Origin: an uncultured Oscillospiraceae bacterium | GTDB lineage: Bacteria > Bacillota > Clostridia > Oscillospirales > Acutalibacteraceae | NCBI GenBank assembly: GCA_900549775.1 | Contig: URPR01000002.1 | Location: 1 to 64,000, forward strand | Direction of reading: 5' to 3' | Length of the DNA: 64,000 bases | Shown: in pieces, positions 43,191 through 51,467 of the stretch | How the letters are laid out: each line of letters starts with the position of its first letter | Numbering within the stretch: position 1 is the stretch's first letter | Notes under the pieces: generated by a model | The model's input: the letters and a program-made list of their open reading frames with translations, nothing else | Databases searched by the model: none | Told to the model about the DNA's origin: nothing | Translations under genes and position numbers: made by a program

Positions 43191-43556
43191 CTAGTCCTCC
43201 TTATTATTTATTTTATCAAGCTTTATTTTATCAGGTTTGAGTATAAAGGGGGCAGCATACCCGCTGTGGTAGTAGCATATTTTTGATATGTCTATTAGTG
43301 TATTTGGTAGGGCGCCTCCACTTACAGTTTCAAGGTTATCTTCGTTTAGTTCTCCTTCGGGGTTCCATTTCGGCAGTATAAAAACTAAATTTTTTTCATC
43401 TGAGTCGTGAATTGTAACTTTTACCGGAATCTTTTTCCCCGTGAGTTCTAGCACAGCTTCGTTAGCATCTTTAAGAAGTTTCGCTTTGAAGTTGTCATCT
43501 TCCATTGCCTTGTAAATAGCTTCATTTATAGCGTTTACCATTTCTTTTTTATCCAT
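43191..43556 (-). CDS. NHLP-leader RiPP precursor peptide
   Basis: A 121-aa precursor. Residues 1-62 form a nitrile-hydratase-alpha-like leader (DDNFKAKLLKDANEAVLEL; PVKVTIHDSDEKNLVFILP). A double-glycine segment follows (GELNEDNLETVSGG, 68-81), then a 40-residue core starting ALPNTLIDISKI. The core has one Cys (94) in a cluster with Tyr95, Tyr96, His97, Ser98, Gly99 and Tyr100, then a Lys-rich tail. Leaders of this type occur in proteusins and related TOMM/radical SAM RiPPs. First gene of the unit, with AAGGAGGAAA before the ATG and a near-consensus promoter upstream. Confidence 0.85.
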   Translation of the reverse strand: MDKKEMVNAINEAIYKAMEDDNFKAKLLKDANEAVLELTGKKIPVKVTIHDSDEKNLVFILPKWNPEGELNEDNLETVSGGALPNTLIDISKICYYHSGYAAPFILKPDKIKLDKINNKED

Positions 43557-43680
43557 TTTCTCATTTCCTCCTTATTTTTACAAAAAATTAAACTTATACC
43601 TTTTGCATTGGTAATATGCAAATAAAACATATAATTAATGCTTATGCGGCATAAATTTATGAATATTGCGAACATTTAAC

Positions 43681-43709
43681 ATTATAAACCAAAAAAATAA
43701 ATATGTCAA
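43681..43709 (-). promoter_or_regulatory. sigma-A promoter of the NHLP/radical SAM unit
   Basis: On the minus strand perfect TTGACA (43704-43709), 17-base spacer, perfect TATAAT (43681-43686). Transcription would start near 43674, leaving a leader of about 118 bases before the precursor gene. Confidence 0.78.
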
Positions 43710-43738
43710 TGTTTTTATATAAAAAATTCAAAATAAAA

Positions 43739-43776
43739 AATGAGCTGGTACCCACCAAGGGGTTACACAGCTCATT
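43739..43776 (-). terminator. terminator of ychF
   Basis: Perfect 9-bp outer arms AATGAGCTG/CAGCTCATT with further inner pairing, and a TTTTTTATTTT tail on the minus strand, 9 bases after ychF. Confidence 0.85.
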
Positions 43777-43785
43777 GAAAAATTT

Positions 43786-44880
43786 TCACACATTAAATCG
43801 AAACAAAACCACATCTCCGTCTTGCATAACATAATCTTTACCCTCGGAGCGAACTAGACCTTTTTCTTTAGCAGCATTCATAGATCCGCTCTCAACTAAA
43901 TCGTTATACGATACGACCTCTGCACGAATAAAACCTCTTTCAAAATCTGTATGGATCTTTCCTGCTGCCGCTGGAGCCTTTGTGCCTTTTTCTATCGTCC
44001 AAGCTCTGACTTCTTGCTTTCCTGCTGTTAAGAAGGATATTAACCCAAGGAGACTATAGCAAGCTTTTATTAAGCGATCCAGCCCAGATTCCTCAAGTCC
44101 TATGTCTGATAAGAACATAGCTTTTTCATCTCGCTCCATTTCTGAGATTTCAGCTTCTATTTGTGCACAAATCGGTAAAACTTTGGCATTGTCGCTTTCT
44201 GCTATCTTGAGTACCTCCTGAACATATTTATTGGAGTTTATATCTTTTTTAAAATCATTTTCGCTCACATTCGCTGCATATATAATTGGTTTGTTCGTAA
44301 GCAGGTCAACTGCATTCAACAATTTTTGTTCTTCTTCATTTACGACTAAACTTCTTGCACAGTTACCTTGTTCCAAGAAAGACTTTAACTTCTCGAAAAA
44401 GTCTAATTCAAGTTGATATTTTTTATCAGATTTAAGCATTTTTTTTGTTTTATCTATTTTCCTATCCACTAGTTCAATGTCTGACAAAATAAGTTCTAAA
44501 TTTATCGTTTCAATGTCTCTTTTCGGGTCTATAGAGCCTTCCACATGAACTATATTATCATTTTCAAAGCACCTAACTACATGAACTATAGCATCTACTT
44601 CTCTAATATTTGATAAAAACTTATTTCCTAGCCCTTCGCCTTTGGAGGCTCCCCTTACAAGCCCAGCAATATCTACAAATTCAATTGTAGCGGGGGTGTA
44701 TTTTAAAGGAGAGTACATTTCACTCAACTTGTCTAAACGCTCATCGGGCACCGTTACAATGCCTACATTTGGTTCTATTGTGCAAAATGGATAGTTTGCA
44801 GCTCCCGCTCCCGCATTCGTAATGGCATTAAACAATGTACTTTTCCCTACATTTGGTAGACCTACGATTCCTAGTTTCAT
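43786..44880 (-). CDS. ychF: ribosome-binding ATPase YchF (OLA1 family)
   Basis: Obg-related P-loop protein that prefers ATP; 364 aa, the usual length. Walker A is GLPNVGKSTLFNAI (6-19), the switch region is VDIAGLVRGASKGEGLGN (68-85), and the NKxD site is replaced by NVSE (about 202-205), the change linked to ATP specificity. A C-terminal TGS domain ends VLFRFNV. It is monocistronic with its own terminator. Confidence 0.96.
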   Translation of the reverse strand: MKLGIVGLPNVGKSTLFNAITNAGAGAANYPFCTIEPNVGIVTVPDERLDKLSEMYSPLKYTPATIEFVDIAGLVRGASKGEGLGNKFLSNIREVDAIVHVVRCFENDNIVHVEGSIDPKRDIETINLELILSDIELVDRKIDKTKKMLKSDKKYQLELDFFEKLKSFLEQGNCARSLVVNEEEQKLLNAVDLLTNKPIIYAANVSENDFKKDINSNKYVQEVLKIAESDNAKVLPICAQIEAEISEMERDEKAMFLSDIGLEESGLDRLIKACYSLLGLISFLTAGKQEVRAWTIEKGTKAPAAAGKIHTDFERGFIRAEVVSYNDLVESGSMNAAKEKGLVRSEGKDYVMQDGDVVLFRFNV

Positions 44881-45674
44881 TTCACTATTTACCTATCCGA
44901 AACTCCTAGATTTATCAGGAATTTAGCCTTTCTCTATATTTTTACTATACCTTTTTTACCCATTTTTCTTAACTAGTTGGTGTTGCGTTTTCAATTTTTG
45001 GTGTACGGTATAGATCAGCAATTTGCCTGTAAAATGAACATACCGGTTCATTGTTGTTTTAATGCTTGCGTGTCATAAGAACTGTTTTTTTCAGGCTCAA
45101 CAGTATGCCAGTTGACAAACACTAAAGCATAAAACGTCTTTTCTTTAGTAATTTCCTTTGTCGCACTTCTGTTACCTTTTTTAGATTGCTGCTCATTTAT
45201 CAAAATACTTTCTTACCTAAAAAAGAGAGTTCAACGCAGCTATAATTATAGCATAAGAACTCTGATTTTTCAATCTCAATAGGAATTTTTGTCGTTGTTG
45301 TTGATAAAAGTTATAAATTAATTCTCATCTGATACATTCCTCAAATTCACATCGTTCTACTAACTTCTGTGCTACAAAAAAAGCATAAAAGGAAAATTAG
45401 GTTGCTTAAGCATGATATCTAGTTATTTTGATATTGTTGTATGACTTGCGTGTCATTACACAAGTTGTTGCATTTATTTTTCTCTGTGAGTTTAATATAA
45501 ATTTTTTTACTTTTAATTTTATCGTTTATAACTTACTTTTAAAATTATTATGAAGTTCTTATATTTTTATGGTGTGAGCTAATAAAACGATAGTATTTGC
45601 AAATTATAAAATTGCATAAACTGGACAGGGGAGAAACCTTGTGTTAAAAAAGCATAAAAATGAGAGGATTTTTT
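44881..45674. other. long intergenic stretch with decayed coding remnants
   Basis: Nearly 800 bases without an intact gene. On the minus strand, short frames with protein-like composition are broken by stops and shifts: a 51-codon frame at 45048-45203 (TTG start, weak AAGAAAG site, containing KEKTFYALVFVNWHTVE), a shifted frame just downstream containing SFYRQIADLYRTPKIE, and a further fragment around 45350-45400 (VAQKLVERCEFEECIR). The 12-mer CTTGCGTGTCAT occurs at 45065-45076 and 45445-45456 in similar context. This suggests one or two decayed copies of an unidentified gene or element. Confidence 0.4.
45226..45263 (-). terminator. hairpin in the decayed region
   Basis: AGAGTTC/GAACTCT arms enclose a perfect 14-base palindrome (GCTATAATTATAGC), with a CTTTTTT tail on the minus strand. 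It looks like a terminator of something formerly encoded between 45264 and 45600. Confidence 0.55.
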
Positions 45675-46685
45675 ATGAGTGTGGGGAATTTTTATCCACA
45701 AAAAATTTATTATGAACCACAGGCTTTAACGTATGCACTAGGGAGATATTTAAAAAATAAATACTCGGATATTGAGTGGACTGAGATAGAAAATCATAAT
45801 AATATTCCGTACTTTAGGAATAAATCAAACTGTGAATTTGCTAAAATGAAACAAAATGTTATTATTGGAATACGTAAAACTCACAAATATGTGGAAAATC
45901 ATAAAATTTCTGATTATTTGGTTCCTTATACATCTTCGGGATGTGCAGCGTCATGCCTTTATTGTTATTTAGTTTGTAACTACAATAAATGCTCATACTT
46001 AAGATTATTTGTAAATAGGGAACAAATGTTGGACAAGTTAATAAAATTTTCTAAAAAGAGTGATAACCCACTCACTTTTGAAATAGGAAGTAACAGCGAT
46101 TTAGTTTTAGAAAATGTGTTGACTAGAAACCTTTCTTGGACAATCGAAAATTTTGCAAGGGAAGGGCGTGGATTTTTAACATTCCCGACAAAATTTAATA
46201 TGATAGAAAAGTTACTGCCACTCGAACATAAAGGAAAAACGATAGTTAGAATGAGTGTAAACCCGGAGGAAATAATAAGAAAAGTTGAGTTTGGGACCTC
46301 AACTTTGCAAGACAGAATAAAAGCCATAAATGACCTTTGTGAATCTGGTTACAGGGTTGGTTTGCTTATTGCTCCTGTTGTTATGGTCGAAAATTGGAAA
46401 CAATTGTATTGTAAACTGCTGGAAATATTGAAAGACAACCTTTCTGAAAAGACAAAAAAGCGCATGACTATTGAGGTTATTTTTATGACCTACAGCTATG
46501 TGCATAGAATGATAAATAGAGAAGCATTTCCTAAAGCAATTGATCTATTTGACGGAGATTTGATGGCGGGAGGGGGAAGAGGAAAATATTATTATAAAAA
46601 AGAAATTAAAGATAGTGGAAAGGATTTTTTACAAAGTGAAATTTTGAAAAAATTACCGGATTCGAAGATTATTTATATAACTTAG
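45675..46685 (+). CDS. splB: spore photoproduct lyase
   Basis: Radical SAM enzyme that reverts 5-thyminyl-5,6-dihydrothymine lesions in germinating spores. The 336-aa protein has GCAASCLYCYL with Cys90, Cys94 and Cys97 (numbered from the ATG at 45675), and the flanking Tyr96/Tyr98 of this family. GAGAGGA lies 6 bases before that ATG; an in-frame ATG at 45660 is less likely. Where Bacillus enzymes have FE..CTSD, with Cys as hydrogen donor, this protein reads FEIGSNSD: Ser139 instead of Cys. That may mark a clostridial variant mechanism. It stands alone. Confidence 0.9.
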   Translation: MSVGNFYPQKIYYEPQALTYALGRYLKNKYSDIEWTEIENHNNIPYFRNKSNCEFAKMKQNVIIGIRKTHKYVENHKISDYLVPYTSSGCAASCLYCYLVCNYNKCSYLRLFVNREQMLDKLIKFSKKSDNPLTFEIGSNSDLVLENVLTRNLSWTIENFAREGRGFLTFPTKFNMIEKLLPLEHKGKTIVRMSVNPEEIIRKVEFGTSTLQDRIKAINDLCESGYRVGLLIAPVVMVENWKQLYCKLLEILKDNLSEKTKKRMTIEVIFMTYSYVHRMINREAFPKAIDLFDGDLMAGGGRGKYYYKKEIKDSGKDFLQSEILKKLPDSKIIYIT

Positions 46686-46719
46686 TAATATGAAAGCTTA
46701 GTGTAACTGCAAGTTGTCG

Positions 46720-47136
46720 TTATATATTTTTTTCTTCATATAGCACATCTTGAAAGTCATTTAAGTATCTTTCTAAATTTTTTCCATAGGTTACACCATA
46801 CATGAACATTATTTCGCTGATACCTCTCATTGCACAGGCATAATAATCACTGATTTGGACTGCTATACTTTTATCGATATCAAAATTTTTACTATTTTCA
46901 TTTACTTCATTTTCAAACTCATAAATAAGCTTTTCTAATTCACCTATTTTTAAAAATAAATCATAGAATTTCCCGCCTTTTTGATAAACTTCATTTTTTA
47001 CAACTTTACTTAAATCTAAAACCTTTTTATCTTGGTGACTTTCGAGATTGTAAAAACCAAAAGTTAAATCATAATATAAGTCAAAGGCATCAGTTAAGCA
47101 ACTTTTTACATGATTAAAGTAATAATTATTTTTCAT
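46720..47136 (-). CDS. hypothetical helical protein, 138 aa
   Basis: Not recognised. A soluble, all-helical acidic protein without signal or membrane segment. The ATG has an AAAGGAGTT site. It shows no Cys-rich or catalytic motif; the aromatic-rich start (NNYYFNHVKSCLTDAFDLYYDLTFGFY) is notable. It converges on splB and lies divergent to an XRE regulator gene 230 bases away. The gap 47137-47365 contains only AT-rich sequence. It may belong to a small accessory cassette with the regulator. Confidence 0.65.
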   Translation of the reverse strand: MKNNYYFNHVKSCLTDAFDLYYDLTFGFYNLESHQDKKVLDLSKVVKNEVYQKGGKFYDLFLKIGELEKLIYEFENEVNENSKNFDIDKSIAVQISDYYACAMRGISEIMFMYGVTYGKNLERYLNDFQDVLYEEKNI

Positions 47137-47365
47137 TTTTTTAACTCCTTTATGTAACCATTTAAATGAGGTTTACAGCCCGATGTATGTCTGGTTTGCT
47201 TAGCATCAATATTAAATTCAAGTAATTTAATTGTTAATTTTGCGCTTTTGTGAATAAATATTTATTTATTTTGCATAGACTAATACATTATATAATTTAT
47301 TAATCTATATGTAAAGATACCTGATGTTTTAATATCGAATCAAAACGTTGGGCTGGTGATATATT

Positions 47366-47572
47366 ATGATAAAATTGAGAGTTTCAGAAATTTTAAAAGA
47401 AAAAAGTAAAACGAATTACTGGCTGTATAAACAGATGGGTATGAGCTATCAAAACTTTAAGAAAATGATTAATAACCAAACAAGATCAATTCAATATACG
47501 AATATAGAAGCACTGTGCGTGATTTTAGAATGTAATCCGAATGATCTATTTGAATTCTTAGACGATTATTAA
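47366..47572 (+). CDS. small XRE (Cro/C1-type) DNA-binding protein
   Basis: A 68-aa one-domain regulator of the YozG/Cro type: KLRVSEILKEKSKTNYWLYKQ, the recognition helix region MSYQNFKKMINNQTRSI (about residues 26-42), and ALCVILECNPNDLFEF, a common ending of this group. It has no sensing domain. Target unknown; the divergent hypothetical gene at 46720-47136 is a candidate. The hairpin at 47712-47738 would end its transcript. Confidence 0.85.
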   Translation: MIKLRVSEILKEKSKTNYWLYKQMGMSYQNFKKMINNQTRSIQYTNIEALCVILECNPNDLFEFLDDY

Positions 47573-47711
47573 CAGTATTTAGTGAACTGTTATAACATAG
47601 GCAATAGCAAGTTTTGATTGTGAAGTAAACAAATATGATATGTTTGTATGCTTTGTTAAGCATACTTAAAAACTATTATTAAGGAGTTTTATAAGCCTTA
47701 ATGAAAAAAAT

Positions 47712-47738
47712 AAAACCATGTCAAAAGACATGGTTTTT
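47712..47738 (+). terminator. terminator downstream of the XRE gene
   Basis: Perfect arms AAAACCATGTC/GACATGGTTTT with an AAAA loop and a following T-run. Confidence 0.8.
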
Positions 47739-48029
47739 ATTGTGTTATCCAAAAGTTTATGCCAAGAGTAAAAAGGGAATCTATGCGTTGTAGTAGAAGT
47801 ACGATTTGGTAACTGCAAACTATAAAATAAAGGAAATCCATTTAAGAGTGAATAGCTCGCATAGTTTATTTTATACGAAATGAAATATCGAATGTCATAT
47901 ATATTTGTGCAGAAATGTTAACGTAAAACGTTTTTGAGAAAAGTGAAGAGAAATAAGAAAAATATTTTGGTATGAGTATTGGAATTGCGTTTATGTTATA
48001 AGATTAGTAACATATGACTATGTACACAA

Positions 48030-48058
48030 AATATCTCCCAGTCAAACTGGGAGATATT
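48030..48058 (-). terminator. terminator of the large secreted-protein gene
   Basis: Perfect 13-bp inverted repeat (arm AATATCTCCCAGT) with a 3-base loop, 34 bases beyond the stop codon of the minus-strand gene. Confidence 0.75.
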
Positions 48059-48091
48059 TATTGAATTAAACTTTTTACATTAACAAAAGCA

Positions 48092-50248
48092 TTAAGGGGT
48101 TGCTGTTGAGCCTGATCCATTAAGAACTACCACTGCTCTTGGAGCAATTTGGTTTGGTGCTGGTGGTTGAGCTGCTGGTGCTGCTGCTGCTGGTGCTGCT
48201 GCTGGTGCTGGTGCTGCTGCTGGTTGCGCTGCTGGTTGCGCTGCTGGTTGCGCTGCTGGTGCTGCTGCTGGTTGCGCTGCTGGTTGTTGTGATCCCGAGC
48301 CTTTTCCTGAGAAGAGACTCGAGAAGATGTATCGTAACAATGATGAATTATCATCGTTAGAAGCATTATTTGAAGGTTTATTAGCTTCGTTATAGATTTC
48401 TCGGACTCTGCTGTCTAAAAAGGATGATGTTGATCGGGTGAGTTGGTCACGAGCTTTATCGACTTTTTCTTGAGCATCTAATTGCTCGCCTAGATCTGGG
48501 TATTGGCTGTGATTTATTTGTTCTAGTTCTTTATTGGCTTCCTGATATTTTCGAACTAGTTCGGGGTTTCCGTAGGTTGTAAGTGCTTCTTCATAGCTAC
48601 GCTGTGCATCGTTGTAAGCTTTTTCAGCTAATTTAATCTGATCCTTGTTGTAATCAGGTGCCAAGTTAAGTAGAGCAGTTCTTGCGTTTTCAAATGCTTG
48701 GATGTTTTGTGGACTATTATTATGACGTAATGCTGTAAAAGCATTTTGATAATCATCAATTTGTTGCTGTTGATCTGGATTGTGATCACGAACTACTTGA
48801 GCGATGGCAGCATCTTCTATTAATTTTAGATCATTAGATTTTTCTTTGAATTTTTTATCAATATCTGAGAATTTTATAAAATTCTCTTGAGCAACCAATA
48901 AAGCTTTAAATTTAGGGTCTGAATATAAAACTTTTGATTTTTTTAACTTTTCTGTATTTTCTATAGTAAACCATTGAGAAATTGAGTTAGAGAATCTATC
49001 CCACCAATATTTGCTTGTACCAGTGTCAGTGAGTACTTTTACTTTTTCCGCCAAAGCCGGGTCATTTGGAATTTCTTTAGAAATATTATTTCTTAAACTG
49101 TCAGAGTTGTACGCATAGAAAGCATCGAAAGTGACGGAAGAATTATTGTAATTTAAATTAATGCTTGGGTTTGCAAGAGCTATAGCGAACAGGTCAGCAT
49201 TATGAGGTTCTATAGCGTTATTTATTACAAACCTAAAAGTTTGAGTAGGATTTTTAGCGTCCAATTTACATACTACACCGCTTCGAATAGGCATAGATGT
49301 TTCTAATTTATTAAGTGCATCTGGTTTTTTAGCTTCTATTTGCTCTTTTAAATCATCTATATCTTCTTGGATATATTTAACCCTGTCCATCTCAGAAGAC
49401 GGTATGTATGGGCTACTCCGATTAAATTTATCTGCGATTTTTTTGCCTACTTTTATTTGTCTAGCTAACTCTTCAAGTCTCTTGTCATTTATATCTCCTA
49501 CCTTTGGTATAGGAGAATTATCAAGCCCTATTTCATCATCCTTTGATGTTAGAACCACTCCGAATTTAGCACTTATTTCATTTGAAGGTACAACATTTTG
49601 AATTAGGTTGATCAAAGGTGCAGCAAATGGAACTAAACAATTAATAGTGAAAGACTTTAATAGGTTGAATATGAGAAAAGGGGCAAGCATTAATATATTA
49701 GTTGAAATACTATGTTTAAATGGAGAATAGTGTCCAGATAATACGGCAGCGATATATGCAATTGGTGGAACAATTGTTTGAATACTTTGTGGAATAGATT
49801 CTATTTTATTCATTCGGACTTTTATATCATGAGGTACAAGACTATTCTCTGATGCAATAATAGCTAGTTTATTGTTGTCAGTGGCAGGTTTGAAAGAAAG
49901 GAAATTTTTCCAATCTAATGGATTTAAATGGAGCTGGCTTTTAGGTTGATTGATTGCAATAGCAACCGAACCTCCGTTTTCGAAGTAAGATCGATTATTT
50001 TCATTTATTTTTAACTTGAGTTCACCTTTACCTGAATAAAATACAGTGTTACTAGGATTTGAGTATGGTACGCCATTAAAGTTAGGAATGCTTATGTCGA
50101 CCCAGTTTTCAATATCTATAACTTTTCCTGAATATGGTGAAGCTTTTGTTGTACTTTTAAAGTTCGATATGGCAGACGAACTAACGGTAAGTGAAGTACT
50201 GCATATAGAAATAGCAAGACACGTCGATATGATCTTTTTTACGTTCAT
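48092..50248 (-). CDS. large secreted protein with coiled-coil region and Ala/Pro/Gln tail
   Basis: Unrecognised protein of about 718 aa from the ATG at 50248, with AAGGAGGA about 12 bases upstream. It has a Sec signal peptide (NVKKIISTCLAISICSTSL, cleavage near SSSA). A beta-rich N-terminal region follows, then a hydrophobic stretch around residues 160-215 (PPIAYIAAVLSGH; ILMLAPFLIFNLL) that could insert into membrane. Residues about 230-300 and 440-640 are charged, helical and probably coiled coil. The C-terminal 60 residues are a repeat of QPAA/APAA units, then PRAVVVLNGSGSTATP. No sortase motif is visible. It may be a surface or exported effector-like protein. Confidence 0.75.
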   Translation of the reverse strand: MNVKKIISTCLAISICSTSLTVSSSAISNFKSTTKASPYSGKVIDIENWVDISIPNFNGVPYSNPSNTVFYSGKGELKLKINENNRSYFENGGSVAIAINQPKSQLHLNPLDWKNFLSFKPATDNNKLAIIASENSLVPHDIKVRMNKIESIPQSIQTIVPPIAYIAAVLSGHYSPFKHSISTNILMLAPFLIFNLLKSFTINCLVPFAAPLINLIQNVVPSNEISAKFGVVLTSKDDEIGLDNSPIPKVGDINDKRLEELARQIKVGKKIADKFNRSSPYIPSSEMDRVKYIQEDIDDLKEQIEAKKPDALNKLETSMPIRSGVVCKLDAKNPTQTFRFVINNAIEPHNADLFAIALANPSINLNYNNSSVTFDAFYAYNSDSLRNNISKEIPNDPALAEKVKVLTDTGTSKYWWDRFSNSISQWFTIENTEKLKKSKVLYSDPKFKALLVAQENFIKFSDIDKKFKEKSNDLKLIEDAAIAQVVRDHNPDQQQQIDDYQNAFTALRHNNSPQNIQAFENARTALLNLAPDYNKDQIKLAEKAYNDAQRSYEEALTTYGNPELVRKYQEANKELEQINHSQYPDLGEQLDAQEKVDKARDQLTRSTSSFLDSRVREIYNEANKPSNNASNDDNSSLLRYIFSSLFSGKGSGSQQPAAQPAAAPAAQPAAQPAAQPAAAPAPAAAPAAAAPAAQPPAPNQIAPRAVVVLNGSGSTATP
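48169..48288 (-). repeat. Ala/Pro/Gln-coding tandem repeat
   Basis: About 120 bases of CTG/TTG-rich tandem repeats encoding QPAAQPAAAPAA-type units near the end of the secreted protein gene. The 12- and 15-base units are nearly identical in DNA, so length variation by slippage is likely. Confidence 0.85.
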
Positions 50249-50391
50249 CCTTTTGAAAGTCCTCCTTAATTTAATTAACAATATTGTATCATATAAATAG
50301 TTAAAAATTTTTGTTTTGAAGAAAAAAATAAGAAAATCATATAGATTAATAAATTATGTCGATTGATTTCTAATAATTTATTAATAAAAAA

Positions 50392-50425
50392 CAAAAGTTC
50401 CTAACATTAAGTTAAGAACTTTTTG
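50392..50425 (-). terminator. terminator of spoIIID
   Basis: Arms AAAAGTTC/GAACTTTT continued by TAAC/GTTA, with a wobble pair that works only on the minus strand, directly at the end of spoIIID. Confidence 0.7.
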
Positions 50426-50427
50426 TG

Positions 50428-50682
50428 TTAAAATTTATAATTACTATATTTTTTTTTCGTAGCTAAACCGCCGCGTATGTGGCGTTGAGACTTGTTCAGT
50501 TCGAGAACGGATTTAACTTCTTTATATAGAAGCGGATTTATGTATTTTAATCTTTCAGAAACATCTTTATGTACAGTGCTTTTACTAACTCCGAATTTTT
50601 GAGCAGCTTTTCTGACAGTTGCTTTACTTTCAATGATATATTCGCCTAACATGGCGGCACGCTCTTCCACGAGACCTTTCAC
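50428..50682 (-). CDS. spoIIID: stage III sporulation transcriptional regulator SpoIIID
   Basis: Mother-cell DNA-binding regulator that tunes sigma-E and sigma-K genes. The 84-aa protein has the helix-turn-helix VRKAAQKFGVSKSTVHKDVS (about residues 23-42) and the conserved RHIRGGLATKKKY basic C-terminus (about 67-79). It starts at GTG with AGGAGGG upstream. It stands alone between the secreted-protein gene and comEA. Confidence 0.96.
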   Translation of the reverse strand: MKGLVEERAAMLGEYIIESKATVRKAAQKFGVSKSTVHKDVSERLKYINPLLYKEVKSVLELNKSQRHIRGGLATKKKYSNYKF

Positions 50683-50775
50683 ATATAAGCCCTCCTATAA
50701 GGTTTTATAGGATAACTATATGAAAAAGTAATGAAAAATATGATATGCTCGTTTTACTAAAGACAATTATTTCTT

Positions 50776-51198
50776 TTAAATACAAATTAAATCTTTAATT
50801 TTTTCAAATTTCTTTTCACCAATTCCAGAAACACCTTTTAGTTCATCAATCGAATTAAATTTTCCGTTATACTCTCGATACTCAATTATTTTACTTGCAA
50901 TAGATTTACCTATACCGGGCAAAGTATCGAGTTCATCCTGCGTTGCTGTGTTTATGTTGATCTTATTACTGTTATCTATAGAAGCTGAATTGGATTCATC
51001 TTCTGAACTTAAATTTTCTTCATTATCGTCTCCTAAAGAGCTTTGAATGTTTGAATTGTCTTCTTGAGTTTTGTCGACGTAAACTACAGAAGGAATAGTT
51101 GGGTCTGGTATGTAAAAGGCATTATAGAAAATGATTCCAGCAAAAAGCGATAACGCAATAATTATAAGTACTTTTTCTGATGTTAACTTTTTGTCCAT
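50776..51198 (-). CDS. ComEA-like helix-hairpin-helix DNA-binding protein
   Basis: Membrane-anchored DNA-binding protein of about 140 aa. It has an N-terminal transmembrane helix (about residues 9-26), a long acidic Ser/Asp/Glu/Asn linker (about 40-80), and a C-terminal double HhH domain (ININTATQDELDTLPGIGKS and SIDELKGVSGIGEKKFEKI). ComEA binds incoming DNA during competence; the SLBB domain of Bacillus ComEA is missing. No comEC lies next to it. The ATG at 51198 has TGAGGTG upstream; a GTG three codons earlier is possible. Confidence 0.88.
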   Translation of the reverse strand: MDKKLTSEKVLIIIALSLFAGIIFYNAFYIPDPTIPSVVYVDKTQEDNSNIQSSLGDDNEENLSSEDESNSASIDNSNKININTATQDELDTLPGIGKSIASKIIEYREYNGKFNSIDELKGVSGIGEKKFEKIKDLICI

Positions 51199-51467
51199 TA
51201 AAAACACCTCACATTATTAAAAATATATATTATTTTAACTTAATTTAAAATAATTGTAAACATGTTGAGAATAAATTGTGTAATTGTTGATTTTGATAAA
51301 ATAAACGGCATATTTAGTTTGTTTTGCTGCCTTATTGAAGTAAAATAAAAAAAATGTTAAAATACATTGTATATAGTAAAGAAAGGTGTTTTTTTAACTT
51401 GACCGAGACTACTGTAAACTTTTTCATAAGAAATAACTCTCAATATTTAAAAAGATTGAAGGAAATA

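Larger units (their letters stand above)
47573..48091. other. intergenic region with two terminators, no gene seen
   Basis: About 520 bases. A small inverted repeat lies at 47646-47665 (GTATGCTT/AAGCATAC), and terminators at 47712-47738 and 48030-48058. A 30-codon frame at 47701 has an AAGGAG upstream, but the terminator lies inside it, so I do not call it. Confidence 0.5.

Noticed and set aside
45048..45203. A 51-codon minus-strand frame as a real gene
   Set aside because: TTG start, weak ribosome site, and protein-like sequence continues in another frame after the stop; a remnant is more likely.
47701..47793. A 30-codon frame with AAGGAG upstream
   Set aside because: The perfect terminator at 47712-47738 lies inside it and the peptide has no recognisable features.
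48127..48366. Frames on both strands across the Ala/Pro/Gln repeat, giving His/Gln-rich or Leu/Val-rich proteins
   Set aside because: They are shadows of the CTG-type repeat inside the secreted protein gene, with no ribosome site and no non-repetitive protein-like sequence.
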